Part shown: positions 1-11,069 of the stretch, in pieces
Layout: every line of letters begins with the position of its first letter
Numbering within the stretch: the stretch's first letter is position 1
Assembly: GCA_914767715.1 (NCBI GenBank)
Contig: OU612065.1
Coordinates: 3,906,001-3,970,000, forward strand
Length of the DNA: 64,000 nucleotides
Source of the DNA: Membranipora membranacea
Lineage: Eukaryota > Bryozoa > Gymnolaemata > Cheilostomatida > Membraniporidae
Direction of reading: 5' to 3'
Made by a program: the position numbers and the translations under genes
The notes under the pieces: model-generated
Told to the model about the DNA's origin: nothing
Seen by the model: the letters and a program-made list of their open reading frames with translations, nothing else
Databases searched by the model: none

Positions 1-1
1 G

Positions 2-3000
2 CACCATACCAACAAACTGAAGGACAAAGACTCATCTTCGGAGAAAGCAAAGTTTGATACGCTGAACGAAAACAAGGAGAAAACAAAATTCAAATACCTT
101 GAGGCAATCAATCACTTTAACGATAACATCAAGGATACCTATGTCAGAGTAAGAAAGTTTGCTGTTTTACTCGAGATACTTTTTAAATTAGATTATCCTT
201 CCGACCGAATTACCAATAACAGATACCAATCTTAAATGTTTATATTCAGCATTTGGATGTCAAATTTGCCTACCCTTACACCCTTACATGTTTGATTGCT
301 CTAGGACATGAAGACTGAGTTTCAGAAGGCTCAGGAGCTTGAGAAGAGTAGGCTGACAGTGCTTCTCAACAGTCTGCATGAGTTTGTTAGCAACATCAAT
401 CTGCAGACACACTCCGGAGAGCCGTGAGTAGTGAAACCTTCTAATGCGCAGCTGTTGCTTATAGCAATTAGGCACAAATGGTTGGCATGAATTTTTTTAT
501 CTTTTTGCCCCATCAGACTAACCTTATCTCTGTGGCCCCACTTTTGTTTTGCTAAATAAGAGTGGGGCCATTGGTACCTGTACCTGTACTGTCACCTAAT
601 GCCATTGAGGTGTTTTGATACAAATTACTATGGGTATCTACACCAAATATCAAAACCCCAGGTTAACTAAGTAAGTAAATAGGTATTGAAATTATACAGC
701 AGGACAGATTCAGGATTCAACCTAAGTCGTGAGGAGTCATGTGTCTGCCGTATGTTAAATTGTCACTGCACCAACTGCCGTTGCAAAAAATTGCGAACAC
801 TACTTTTTGCGAAAGGAAACTCAGATCTCAGATGTTCTATGGTGGTACAAGTTGGTAATACATAGCATAGCCTACAGATAAAAATCTTTTTGGAAGATTT
901 GGTGACCATTGGTGCTCTGCCATAAGAAGAGAATGTACATCCACAACATAAGGATATCATTTCACAATCCAACTGCATGAATACTCCCCTCAAACATCAA
1001 CTAGCCATTTTATGATGTTCAAAAATGTGTGTTTGTGTGTGGAGACAGTTCAAAATAAAAGTTTTAAGCAGTGTCAGCACGACAATTATGTAGCAGAGGC
1101 TTTATATGTCATGCAGTTGGTTTTTCCATTTTTATGATTTAATAGGCTGGCTAGTATTTACAATGATGCACTCAGTCCTTTGGGTACTGTGAAGCCTGAT
1201 CGTAACCTGGCATGTTTCTCCAAAAGGTTTGGCACAGGTATGGCACAGAATTTCCCAAAATTTGAGGTATGTAGTGGCATTCAATATTACCAGGAACATA
1301 ACAGAAACTATTTTGCCAGGCAATAATGTGGAAATTGCAAAATTTAAATTACATCATTCGTGTAAACTGAGAGAACATAGAGAATACTTTGTACATGAAA
1401 CTGAATCTATTATGGGGAGCCTGTTAATCAAAGAGTGAGCTATTCATGAAGATCATAGACAAAACATAAACATAAAAGTGCTCACTTTTAAATTGACATA
1501 CCATGTCCAAACAATGTAATACTGATTACTCTAGATCAAGCTTAAAGGGCAACCAAGGTTCAATTTGGGTACCTACTAGTTGAGGGGAGCTTCTACAATT
1601 TTTAGGTATTTTTTGTGGATCAAACTTGATTTAGATAAAAGTGGAATGTTATAAGTCATAATACTACATGGCCTATTTGTCAGATTTTCCTTTCATGGTG
1701 CAGGAGGCATTGCAGGTATTAGCATTGTCTTCATACTAAATAGGAATATAACATGGTGAGAATTGTACCGTCCAGTAAATACGAATGATATGAATAACAG
1801 GATTTTTTGGTCCCATGTGTACTGAATTCAAATGAGTGTTGCAGAAAACTGCTTGGCTTATGGCAAATTATTTGACGTCTTAAATATGACCAACTTTATG
1901 TCTTGACTTGACTGGTCTTGACTGATGCCATCACTATAGATAGATAGCGACAAATTTTATTTGACCAAGAGAATAATGGGACTTTGGTATCGTTTGTTAT
2001 TCATTTACTCACAAAGCAGCTAAAAAATGAAAATTAGACTTGTTTTGCATTATCGTGTACCAAAACAAAAAATCAGAATGTCAATAATGCAAAAAAAATG
2101 AAAATAGAAATTTTTTGTATATTTTCGTTTTGTAAACATATAAGCGCGGAATTTTAGATTTTCATTTTTGGTGCTACAAAGCCGAAAATTGAAAAATCAC
2201 ATTCCATATTTTCATTTTTTATGTTGAATAAAATGAAACTCAAACATGGTAAATTAGGCTTAACTGCTATAAGTCAATTGCTATTGTTGTGTTCAGCACG
2301 TTGATTTTCTTGATTAACTGGGGTTTTGCAATTGTGGCCGCTGCCACCGGATGCTGCCTCCAAAGCCGGGTTGTCTGCCTGAGGCTGGTATGCTGAGATA
2401 GTTTGCCAAGTCGAGTCAGTTGCAGGTGGGGTAGTGGGAGCGGAGGGAGGGAGGCTGCAGCTGTGGGGATAACCATGTGACTTGTCTGCATTGAGTGTGA
2501 ATTGATGATGTCCAGTGCATGGATGAGGATGCAGGGCGCTCGTCCTATGTGCTTGGTAGTGAGTTTTGCTGTTGCTTGTGGGCTGCCACTGCTCTTGGAC
2601 AGAATTTTTTATGAGTTTTTTTATGAGTTTCTCCCGCATAGCTTACAAGAATTGTATGTAATCTAGTGTCCGAGGCAAAGTTGTCTCACTGGGCTGGGTA
2701 GCAAAATTGTTCTTAGATCTTTTCAGCAAGGTCATATTAATTTATTGACAATGTGAACTTGTGTGTTTTAGATATGATATATGGTTAATTATGTTATTTC
2801 TCGTATTTGCCATACCGATTTCAACTCACAGAGCATTTCTCATTCAATTGCGTCAGATATCGTTGCAAGCCAAGCCATGGACCCCTATAAGTCTGAGCAA
2901 CCGGTCAGATAGTTATACTTCTGGAACAGATTAAAATAGTGAATAGGATTTATGTCTCATCCATTTGTAGGCAACACAATATTATGTTCAATTTTGAAAT

Positions 3001-4134
3001 TCAAAATTTTGCTTTTGAAAACTGTGATATGATTCATTAGCTTGTTGTCGATGTAGACCATTCATGTTTTAGAACGCTGATATGGAACCTATCAGGTCCC
3101 AGTTGATGACTGCACCAGACTCATCTCGACGCACTACCAGTATTTTTGCTGACTTCAAACCACCAAACCCAAACATTCTACTCAATCGACTGAAACACCT
3201 CCGCTCTGACAGTCAGCTAAGATCTAATAAACCTTCATCCAAAAAAGACTTCATGTTAAGACGCCCCTCTCAGGCTGATAGTATGTAAGTACAGAATTTA
3301 CATTTATGTTGCTATATATCTGTATATAGCATGTCATGATTAATTTTTGTATATCATCAAACCTTTACTATCGGTTATTTTGTATCCCTTTGATTAAGCT
3401 CAAGCTCAGCACAGAATGACGAACATAAGGATTTATCTCGTCACTCGTATGATTCCGTGTTTACTGGTAAAACTATGAGGAAAAAGTCATCAGATGACAG
3501 TATGCTGAGAGAAGCCCGCGCCTCACGAGATCACTACAGTATGAGTAATGTGTATGTGAGAGCTGTAGCAGATTTCACAGCTACACAGCGAGAGCACCTA
3601 CAGATCAGTACAGGTCAGCTGCCTTCTATGTATACCAAAAGTACAAATTATCACAATTCCAGGGTGTCGAGTTCATTGATGTCACATATAACCCTCTCAC
3701 TCAAAGTTTAGTTTATGTTTTGTTTGATTGCTGAACTTGAATTGAGAAACGCCAGGTAAACTCAGGACATCAGAATAATATGATAAGATTTGACATCGTT
3801 GGTTAACAAACAGGACGAGAAAGCTTAGAACATCTCTCAGATCAGATGATTTCTGATAGAATAAATACATACAAATCCCCCTGATCTCTAAACTACCGAT
3901 GTGCAAGCTTCAATTCATTAATCGCTTTATTCTGATTGGATTAGATTTTCATTAAACGTTTTATTCTGATTGGTTTAGATTATAATTCAGTTTGATTTTT
4001 CTATAATAGGCGAGGTGATATATCAGATCAGGGGTGACGATCGAGGATGGTGTTATGGTAGAATATCGTGTAAGGAAGGCATATATCCTTCAAACACAGT
4101 CAGACTTCTCACAATGAACATATTTGGTGTATGA
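2..4134 (+). CDS. F-BAR/SH3 adaptor, PSTPIP-like (5' end missing)
   Basis: Exons seen: 2-148, 305-423, 1146-1237, 3073-3284, 3399-3613, 4010-4134 (stop 4132-4134). The first two encode charged helix typical of the end of an F-BAR domain, which binds curved membranes and the cytoskeleton. The third ends in Gly-Thr-Gly, where PSTPIP proteins leave the F-BAR. A Ser/Arg-rich linker follows. The last two exons form a C-terminal SH3 domain: AVADFTA, then GEVIYQIRGDDRGWCYGR and GIYPSNTVRL. F-BAR, linker, then one C-terminal SH3 is the PSTPIP layout; NOSTRIN is an alternative. Phases join cleanly except between 1237 (phase 1) and 3073 (phase 0, forced by an upstream in-frame TAG), so one linker exon between them was not found. 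The gene starts before this window. The last intron and the 1.8-kb intron hold no other gene. Confidence 0.8.
1542..1580 (+). mobile_element. left-end fragment of the TTAA-AGGGCAACC MITE
   Basis: TTAAAGGGCAACCAAGGTT matches the left end of the elements at 6156-6524 and 37461-37781. No matching right end follows, so this is a relic. It lies in the intron between exons 1146-1237 and 3073-3284 of the F-BAR gene. Confidence 0.5.
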
Positions 4135-4304
4135 TTGATTACCATCCCTCAAAGATTTATCCTTGATGTAATATTTATCTCCACCTGTTATTGCCGGCTC
4201 TCTACAGGGCAATCTGGCTTTTTAATTTTTGATCTTCCATCTGTCTATTCTCTGTTAAGTTGTGTTTTATTGTTTACCTAAGTTGCTTTTCTTCCTGTTT
4301 ATCC

Positions 4305-4310
4305 AATAAA
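4305..4310 (+). terminator. AATAAA polyadenylation signal
   Basis: AATAAA lies 171 bases after the stop codon of the F-BAR/SH3 gene, a suitable place for its 3' end. No cleavage evidence is available. Confidence 0.5.
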
Positions 4311-5459
4311 TCAATTGATTCTCGAGCTAGCAGTATGTTTATCTCACTAATATTGATCTCGTTTTGTGCTGTTTGGTAAGAGTTGCCTCCACATTGATAT
4401 GACCAGTTAATGAGAAGCAACTCTGAATTGGGTAATAGGAGATTTGCAGTTCTTGTTTGACCAAACCTGCAGCCTTACACCAGAATACCTTGAATTTTAA
4501 CATCACATTTAGCCACCAAAATATCAATGGTTGTAAGGTACAACATGTCATAAACTACATAAAAAGTTACCCTACTATCAACGAGAGAAATCAGTCCCTG
4601 TTTTGAAACCCTGAAATCAATTATTTATTTTCTGTAAAAGGCAGTAAGTCATATTTCTGCTATTTATAAAAATATGACTGAAAATTGTATTTTTCCTTTT
4701 AATTTAATGCTGATGCAAAGAGCTGATGCTTTAGGAAACACAATCAGAAATCACCCTGTATTATATGGGATGTAAAATTCGTTGTCACTGAAAAATGCTG
4801 GTAGCATTCCTCTATCAATATGAAACCTGAAATCGGAACATTTGAGCCAGTGTCAGTCATCACTTGTATTGTTTATTACTCACAGCTGATTCTATTGGAA
4901 ATATTTTTTGACAGCTCATTAAGTAAGAGAAGATCACCTTCAGCATATCCACCACAATTGTAATATGAACATTGTTTCGGTAAGTATTCCTTTCATTACC
5001 GCCTTTTCCAAAAAAAAAGATTTTCACAGTTGCAAAACATAGGAATGATATCTTAATGCATTTGAGATAATTCAGTATGTGTCAGGGCCAACATCTTAGC
5101 AATGACTTCTTGATTTGAGGTCAAAAACATTTTTTCCATAAAACAATTTAAATTTCAAACATTTCGGGCCTAAACACTGATATAATGACACTGGAGGTAA
5201 TTAGCACTGTTTGGAAGAAATTTGTTTATCCTGGTTGAGTCAGCTAGTTCTCCTTGTACATTGATACAATGAACTCCCTCTCATTGATACAAGGCTTTTC
5301 TCCCCTGAATTCATTGTGGTCCGGCAAATTTAGGAGTTATCTTGTACTTCAGATGGGAAGGACAACTTGTGATTCAGATTTGAAATAATCCTTGTCTTTT
5401 CAAAGCTCATTGCTATGCCTTGTGGTGATTTGCATAAAGCTTGTATGCTTCATGTAATA
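4311..5459. other. intergenic, no gene seen
   Basis: No conserved protein or RNA could be recognised between the F-BAR gene and the first palindromic element. The stretch is AT-rich. A short palindrome-like CAATGAAC...CATTG motif sits at 5267-5286 with no clear flanking duplication. Confidence 0.5.
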
Positions 5460-5873
5460 CAGGGCTCTCAACCACTCTTTTTGGGTTCAGCTCAGGGGAT
5501 TTTAGAATATTAGCTAAAAACTCAGATTTTGCCTCATATTCATCGAAGTTGGGAAATTCCTCTCGGTGTGGCCTAGTTGTATGATTACAAAGAAACAGTT
5601 TTATGTTGTGATATATGAAATACATTAACCAGGATGAATTTTACAGTGATTCTTTATCAATGATCTGCTAACAACTCTAAAAAACCAGTATCATTCATAT
5701 GCAGAGGCCTATATTGCTCTCTAGGCCTTGGCGGCCGGACCCATTGAGGAGGCTAACAGACCTCCAAAATTCTAAGCTGTTTGTGCACAGGGCATTTCAC
5801 GCCTTTGAAATGCCACCTGCAACACGGTATTTGCAAAACTCAGGTTTTAGATCCTCTCATGTTGAGAGCCCTG
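5460..5873. mobile_element. MITE with CAGGGCTCTCAAC ends
   Basis: The ends are inverted: CAGGGCTCTCAACCACT at the left, and GTTGAGAGCCCTG at the right. GTAATA flanks both sides (5454-5459 and 5874-5879), a likely 6-bp target duplication. The same GGGCTCTCA module, in both orientations, sits inside the nested element at 13081-15539. The 70-residue open frame on the minus strand here is part of the repeat, not a gene. Confidence 0.65.
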
Positions 5874-5944
5874 GTAATAAGCAGTGCTCACTTTGTGTTG
5901 GTCTGACGGCGAATTCATTATGTTGTGTGCATTCTACACAAAGG

Positions 5945-6044
5945 CACAGCCAGCCCTTAAAAGCATTCGGGATGGTGATCGCGGTCGTTAACGACAGCCT
6001 ACGGCCGTGATCGCCATCCCGAATGCGTTTAAGGGCTGGCTGTG
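5945..6044. mobile_element. 100-bp palindromic foldback element
   Basis: Nearly the whole 100 bp is one inverted repeat, with ends CACAGCCAGCCC and GGGCTGGCTGTG. CACAAAGG flanks both sides (5937-5944 and 6045-6052), an exact 8-bp duplication as left by hAT-type transposases. It has no coding capacity. Confidence 0.85.
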
Positions 6045-6155
6045 CACAAAGGTTACTTAAGAATTTCACCATATATATCACGCAAAAGCAATAATCGGCA
6101 AACAGACTCGTGACCGCGATAGTCTGCCATTTATTTTTCATTTTATTGTTGTTAA

Positions 6156-6524
6156 AGGGCAACCAGGGTTTCAAACAACTACTCATTGATTAATAGCAGA
6201 TTGCACCTTCTGCATAGGGAAAAAGACAAAATCTAATTCGGATTATTATTCAGCCAGAATTCTTGTGAAACATTTCTTCCATCAGGTACTCAAACTCAGC
6301 TAAAATAGAATACCACAGAGCAGTTTCCTGTTCCTGTTATTATTTAGCCTGTGCTCTATCATCATTACAGCAACGTCTTGGAAACTCCCCTAAACAGAAA
6401 TGTTACCCAGCTTAGAGTCAGTAACTACTATGAGTTTTGCATCGCGTAATACACGCAAAGCTGATGCTGCCCAGCACATTATTTACTACCCATTAATGCA
6501 TTGCTGCGAAACCTTGGTTGCCCT
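6156..6524. mobile_element. TTAA-flanked MITE, copy 1
   Basis: Inverted ends AGGGCAACCAGGGTTTC and GAAACCTTGGTTGCCCT lie between TTAA at 6152-6155 and 6525-6528. TTAA is the target of piggyBac transposases, although the TIR itself is not one I recognise. A second full copy (37461-37781) shares the interior, including ACCACAGAGCAGTT, so this is a repeat family. Confidence 0.8.
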
Positions 6525-7282
6525 TTAAATGCCTGACAAAACTCTCAACAATCTGATGACATTATACTGAAATGATAAGGTCTTGAATGGTACAAACCAA
6601 TTTAGCTTACTGAAGAAATTATTTTTATCCGATAATTTTATCTGCGTCATCAAATGTATAGGTAAAATACATTTTTCCGTCTTTTTAAAAACAGCAGAAA
6701 ATGATGTTCCGCTTCTTGTGGAAAGACAGAAAGTTTATGTTTCAGCCGTAAATGATTTTCTGCTATAATCCAAACTTTCTGTTTTTCCTTATTCTCCAGT
6801 ACCCAGCTGCATTGTGGCTGCTCGCCGTGTAGACTGAACACGTATATCATAATATCAAGATAGGCACTACAAAAACCTTTCAAAATGGCATCGAAAGATT
6901 ATTATTTTGGAAATCAAGGATAAACCAATGCCATTACAAACTGTTGAGTGGTATCCTACGGAAGACGAGCAATGACAAACACTTATTTTTATTTTACCAA
7001 GAAAAAAATTGTGTGTCACCCCTCGACTTCGCTATTTGCCCGGGCTATGACAGGGAAAATTTTGATAATCAGCAGGTAAAAAAAAAGTTTGTCAGTACTC
7101 GGCTAGACAAAGAGAGAGGGTAACTCCCAGTAACAATGAGTTATCCTAGCCTGAATAAGAGCTCTTATGCAATCGGTAACAGGTTTAGTGGGCGTGTCTT
7201 TTCTTGGCGGCAATAACGAAGTCACTCAGTTCTCTGAAAGTTGACAATAGCAAAGCATCTCAAAGTAGGTAGTAGTTATAGG

Positions 7283-7380
7283 CATGGGCCCCTGGGACTT
7301 ACATGTCTTTACTTTGCCAATGTCCAGTATCAACCACTGGACATTGGCAAAGTAAAGACATTAGGACCCAGGGGCCCATG
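7283..7380. mobile_element. 98-bp palindrome, short version of the 60-kb foldback
   Basis: The left arm CATGGGCCCCTGGGACTTAC continues through TTTACTTTGCCAATGTCCA and meets its reverse complement around a small loop near 7330. GTTATAG flanks both sides (7275-7281 and 7381-7387). The arms match the outer ~55 bp of the 460-bp foldback at 60056-60515, so this looks like an internally deleted member. Confidence 0.85.
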
Positions 7381-7424
7381 GTTATAGTTCACTCAGTGAG
7401 ATCACAACCAACATAAGCTGTCAA

Positions 7425-7443
7425 CAGTGAAGGGAGTTCATTG
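7425..7443. mobile_element. 19-bp nano-palindrome with 7-bp TSD
   Basis: CAGTGAAGGGAGTTCATTG has near-inverted ends and is flanked by CTGTCAA on both sides (7418-7424 and 7444-7450). It is a member of the CAATGAA/TTCATTG family described in the findings. Confidence 0.65.
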
Positions 7444-7634
7444 CTGTCAATATTTATTTATTAAGCCTGAGCAGGATAAGCCAAGAAGATGAGCAGCTGG
7501 GAGTTCTATGGAATATGCAAACCAAATATGAGTATGCTACTATATATATGGCTATCTATATGTGCTTGAAAGTAATGATCTGCATATGAATATTGCAATG
7601 AACTCCCTCTTTCATTGTTCATTAATGTAAGTAC

Positions 7635-10057
7635 ATGAGGAGCTCCTTATCAATCTGTGGATACTCTTTCACTATTGCATGCTATTACCGTAGGCCCTGT
7701 ATAAAACAAGTAGAAGATATAGTAAACTGGTATTATGATCAAACCAATCCGAACATTGTTATGGTTGGGGATTTTAACCTACCTGACATCGACTGGAATG
7801 ATAGTAACAGGCCTGTTCCTAAAACAACAAGAGAAACTAACTTGCATCAATTGTTCGTAGATTTTATAATTTCGAGTAATCTTTCTCAGGTTATCAATAA
7901 ACCTACTCACGACAAAGGTAATACGCTCGACCTAGTTGTTACCAATGTAGCTACCACTAACCCCCGAGTTGAGTCATCCTGCTCTGACCATTTTATTATC
8001 AATTTCAATGTGTTAGGGGATAATGTTATTAAAAGGACAGCATCTTTAACCAAACCGAAACCATATTGGCAGTTTGAAAAGGCAGACATAACGAACATCA
8101 CCATGGACTGTTACTCCCTACATTGTAAAATCACCTCAGATATCTCTAAGAAATGTAGCGCTGAACAATTATGGTATAATCTCAAATCTGGAATACTTCA
8201 GGTAGCACATTCCAATATCCCATACAAATTTCGAAAGAAAAAATCAGAACTTTGGATATCACAAGAAACTAAAAGGGAGATCAGAAAAAGAAAAGTCCTC
8301 CACCTAGCTTGCCTTAAAGATCGCACCCCACACAACATTTTAAAACATGCCACCCAGTCCCGGTACTGCAAGAAACTGTGTAACCGGGACTATAACAATT
8401 ATATAAACCAACACATATGCAATACCTTAGAGCAGGGTGATTCAAAACCTCTTTATCGGTTCATGGCAAGTAAAAAGGGCAGCTCAAATACTGTACGCCA
8501 ACTAGACAACATCCCCCCTAACAACAATACTGCTATAGCTGAGTCTTTTGCGGACTCCTTTGCTTCTGTGTTTTCTATTGATGATGGTAATATCCCTCCC
8601 TGCATTCCCCCTCGAACTAAATCATCTCCTATACAGTTCGATCCTCGGGGAGTCCTAACACAGCTCACCAAACTCGATCCACGAAAAGGTGCTGGCCCGG
8701 ATGAGCTTTCCCCTGCACTTCTAAAATATCTAGCTCAGTACATATATGAGCCCCTGACAAAGGTTTTTCAGTATTTCTACGATACTTCCCAGACACCACA
8801 AGACTGGAAAACAGCCAACATAGTACCGATCTTCAAGAAAGGAAGTCGTACAGACCCGCTGAATTACAGGCCAATATCACTCACTTCTATAATATCGAAA
8901 ATCTTTGAGCATATCATTTCACATAATATTAACTGTTTCCTAGAATCAAATGACCTTTTTTACCCACATCAGCATGGTTTCAGGACAAGTCATGGCTGCG
9001 ATACACAGTTGTTGAATACTGTGAGTGAATTTATAGATTTTTTTGACGAAATGATACCAGTTGATCTCGCTGTCTTGGACTTTTCAAAGGCCTTTGACGT
9101 TGTGTCTCACCAAAAACTACTGGTTAAACTGCTCAATATCGAAATAGCTGATGAAACTGTCAAATGGATTTTTTCATGGCTCCAGAGCCGCCTTCTCTCA
9201 GTTTGTGTCAATAATGTCAAATCGGCCACCAGACATGTGACCTCAGGAGTGCCCCAAGGCAGTGTATTAGGACCATTGTTATTTAATGTGTACATAAATG
9301 ATATGCACTCTGCGGTAGCCAACAGCATGCTCAAACTATATGCAGATGATTCCTTGTTGTACAAACCAATCACAACACCTGCTGATTCTAGTTTATTTCG
9401 GAATGACCTAGACCATCTTATAACTTGGGCAGACAGTTCCCAGATGAAGTTCAATATAAAAAAATGTGAGCATATGACAATTCAACGCTCCACTGTAAAT
9501 CCTCTAGTGTCACAATACAGCATGAATAATAACCCCTTACAATGTGTTGACAAAGTACTATACCTTGGTGTCACGATTGACAATAAACTGTCATTCGATC
9601 AACATATAATAAACATTTGCTCAAAAGCTAATAAATCATTACACATGCTGATGCGCTGTCTAAAAAAGGCTAAAAGTAAAACCAGAGCCATAGCTTATAA
9701 AACAGTCTGTTGCCCTATACTAGAATTTGCACCTGGTCTCCATGTAAATTGAAAAACATCAATCTCATAGAAGGTATAAATAGAAAGGCCTTCAGGTGGA
9801 CACACTGTAAGAGAAAACGAGACCATATTACTGAGCTCATGACACAATTTAATTGGGACACCCTTGCACAAAGACGTGTTAATGCAGACCAAAAAATGTA
9901 CTTTCGTATGCTTTCTGGTAGTGCCGCTATAGACCAAGATCGGTTCTCCCTTTATTTTGCCGAGTCTCACAATACCAGACATGGCGCTATTAAGGGCAAT
10001 ATCAACACCAAAACAGCCAAACATTCATATAAACATCGCATCCATAAACTTTCCTAA
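7635..10057 (+). mobile_element. non-LTR retrotransposon ORF2, CR1/L2/Jockey-type, 5'-truncated, frameshifted
   Basis: Open from 7635 to 9752 (705 codons). The 5' end begins late in an AP-endonuclease domain: GDFNLPDIDW at residues 45-54, then KGNTLDLVVTN and SDHFIINF. The reverse transcriptase follows, with DFSKAFDVVSH, SGVPQGSVLGPLLFNVYIND and catalytic YADD at 569-572. The frame breaks near 9720-9750: one frame stops at 9752 while the other continues as WSPCKLKNINLIEGINRKAF to a stop at 10055-10057, so a small indel disrupts the C-terminal region. Such proteins nick the target and copy their RNA. This copy starts in mid-endonuclease and is frameshifted, so it is probably dead, but it is young enough to keep a long open frame. 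A T-rich run follows at 10138-10160. Confidence 0.93.
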
Positions 10058-11069
10058 TGATTCTAGATGCTTTGCCTAACTGATTATGAGCACTTATCAC
10101 TGACTCTGCTTCATAACATATGAAGCTGTGCTGTGTATATTTTTTTTTTTTTCTTTTTTTCTCTTGGCAGTAGCTAGCTATTGATCTTTGAATCAAAGCA
10201 TAATTGACTATTTTCTTATCTCGTAGACAAACTGGTTTTCTTCCTTGCTACTGATAATTTAAATAATTGTTCATACACGACTGCATCTCGATAAAGGAGC
10301 CAAGGCACTCCGAGTGAGATTAATTAGATGAGAGATGAGAGACATGGGAGGTGCAAATCACCAATCCTCATGTGGACATGAAAAAATCCATTATGTGATG
10401 TGAGTAGTCAGTAATAATTGTAACTACAGTAAATGCACAGGACTTAGTCACATACATGTGACCGACCTTGGTGTTTGTATTGGTCAAATCAAGGAGAAAC
10501 CTGTTACTCCTTAGTCATATGTATGTGACTACACACATAGATTACATGATGATGATGATGATGATCGGAGTGAGTCACTGGAGCGATAATAATATTCAAT
10601 ATTGTGATTGACAATGATATTTATCCATCGGACTCTTGCAGAGGGTCATCTCCTTTGGAGCATAGCTATATGTATTCTTATTTTGGTGGTGATGTGTCAC
10701 TGCCGCTTCTATGTCTGATTTCTTTCTTTGTAACCAAACGGCACCTTTTTCTCATCTAACCTACAAATCTACCAACATTGAGATATTGACAACCTACATT
10801 ACCAGACATCATCACTCTAATCTGCTTATCATCTGCCTCATGCTTTCCCCGAAAGGGGCGTCAGAGTATCCTAAAGTTAGTTAGAGTGCTCTGAAGCCAT
10901 CAGCATGTGCCCCAACCATTAGCTACTCTGGCTAGCTGACCAACATGAACTTGATCAGCTTACATCATGATCTCGATTCTCAGCAGCTAATTGCCAGATC
11001 GGAACCAAACTTTGCGTGAAACACTAGCATAAAAATTTAATAGACAGTTTTGTTATGTGAATCTTTCAG
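10058..11069. other. intergenic, no gene seen
   Basis: Holds a T-rich tract at 10138-10160, an (ATG)n run near 10546-10564, and a small inverted repeat of CACATACATGTG-like DNA around 10450-10530 that encloses a nano-palindrome. No coding signal was recognised. Confidence 0.5.
10490..10513. mobile_element. 24-bp nano-palindrome, CAAGGAG subfamily
   Basis: Reads CAAGGAGAAACC then TGTTACTCCTTA, an imperfect inverted repeat. Flanks are GTCAAAT (10483-10489) and GTCATAT (10514-10520), a 6/7 match consistent with an aged 7-bp duplication. It shares both ends with the element at 21314-21339. Confidence 0.45.

Noticed and set aside
2274-2639. 121-codon minus-strand open frame rich in Pro, His, Ser and Gln
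   Set aside because: Low-complexity, lies in an intron on the opposite strand, no recognisable domain, and matches no neighbouring exon.
7596-7617. CAATGAA...TTCATTG motif as another nano-palindrome
   Set aside because: The ends match, but flanks AATATTG and TTCATTA do not, so there is no insertion footprint; the same applies to 5267-5286.
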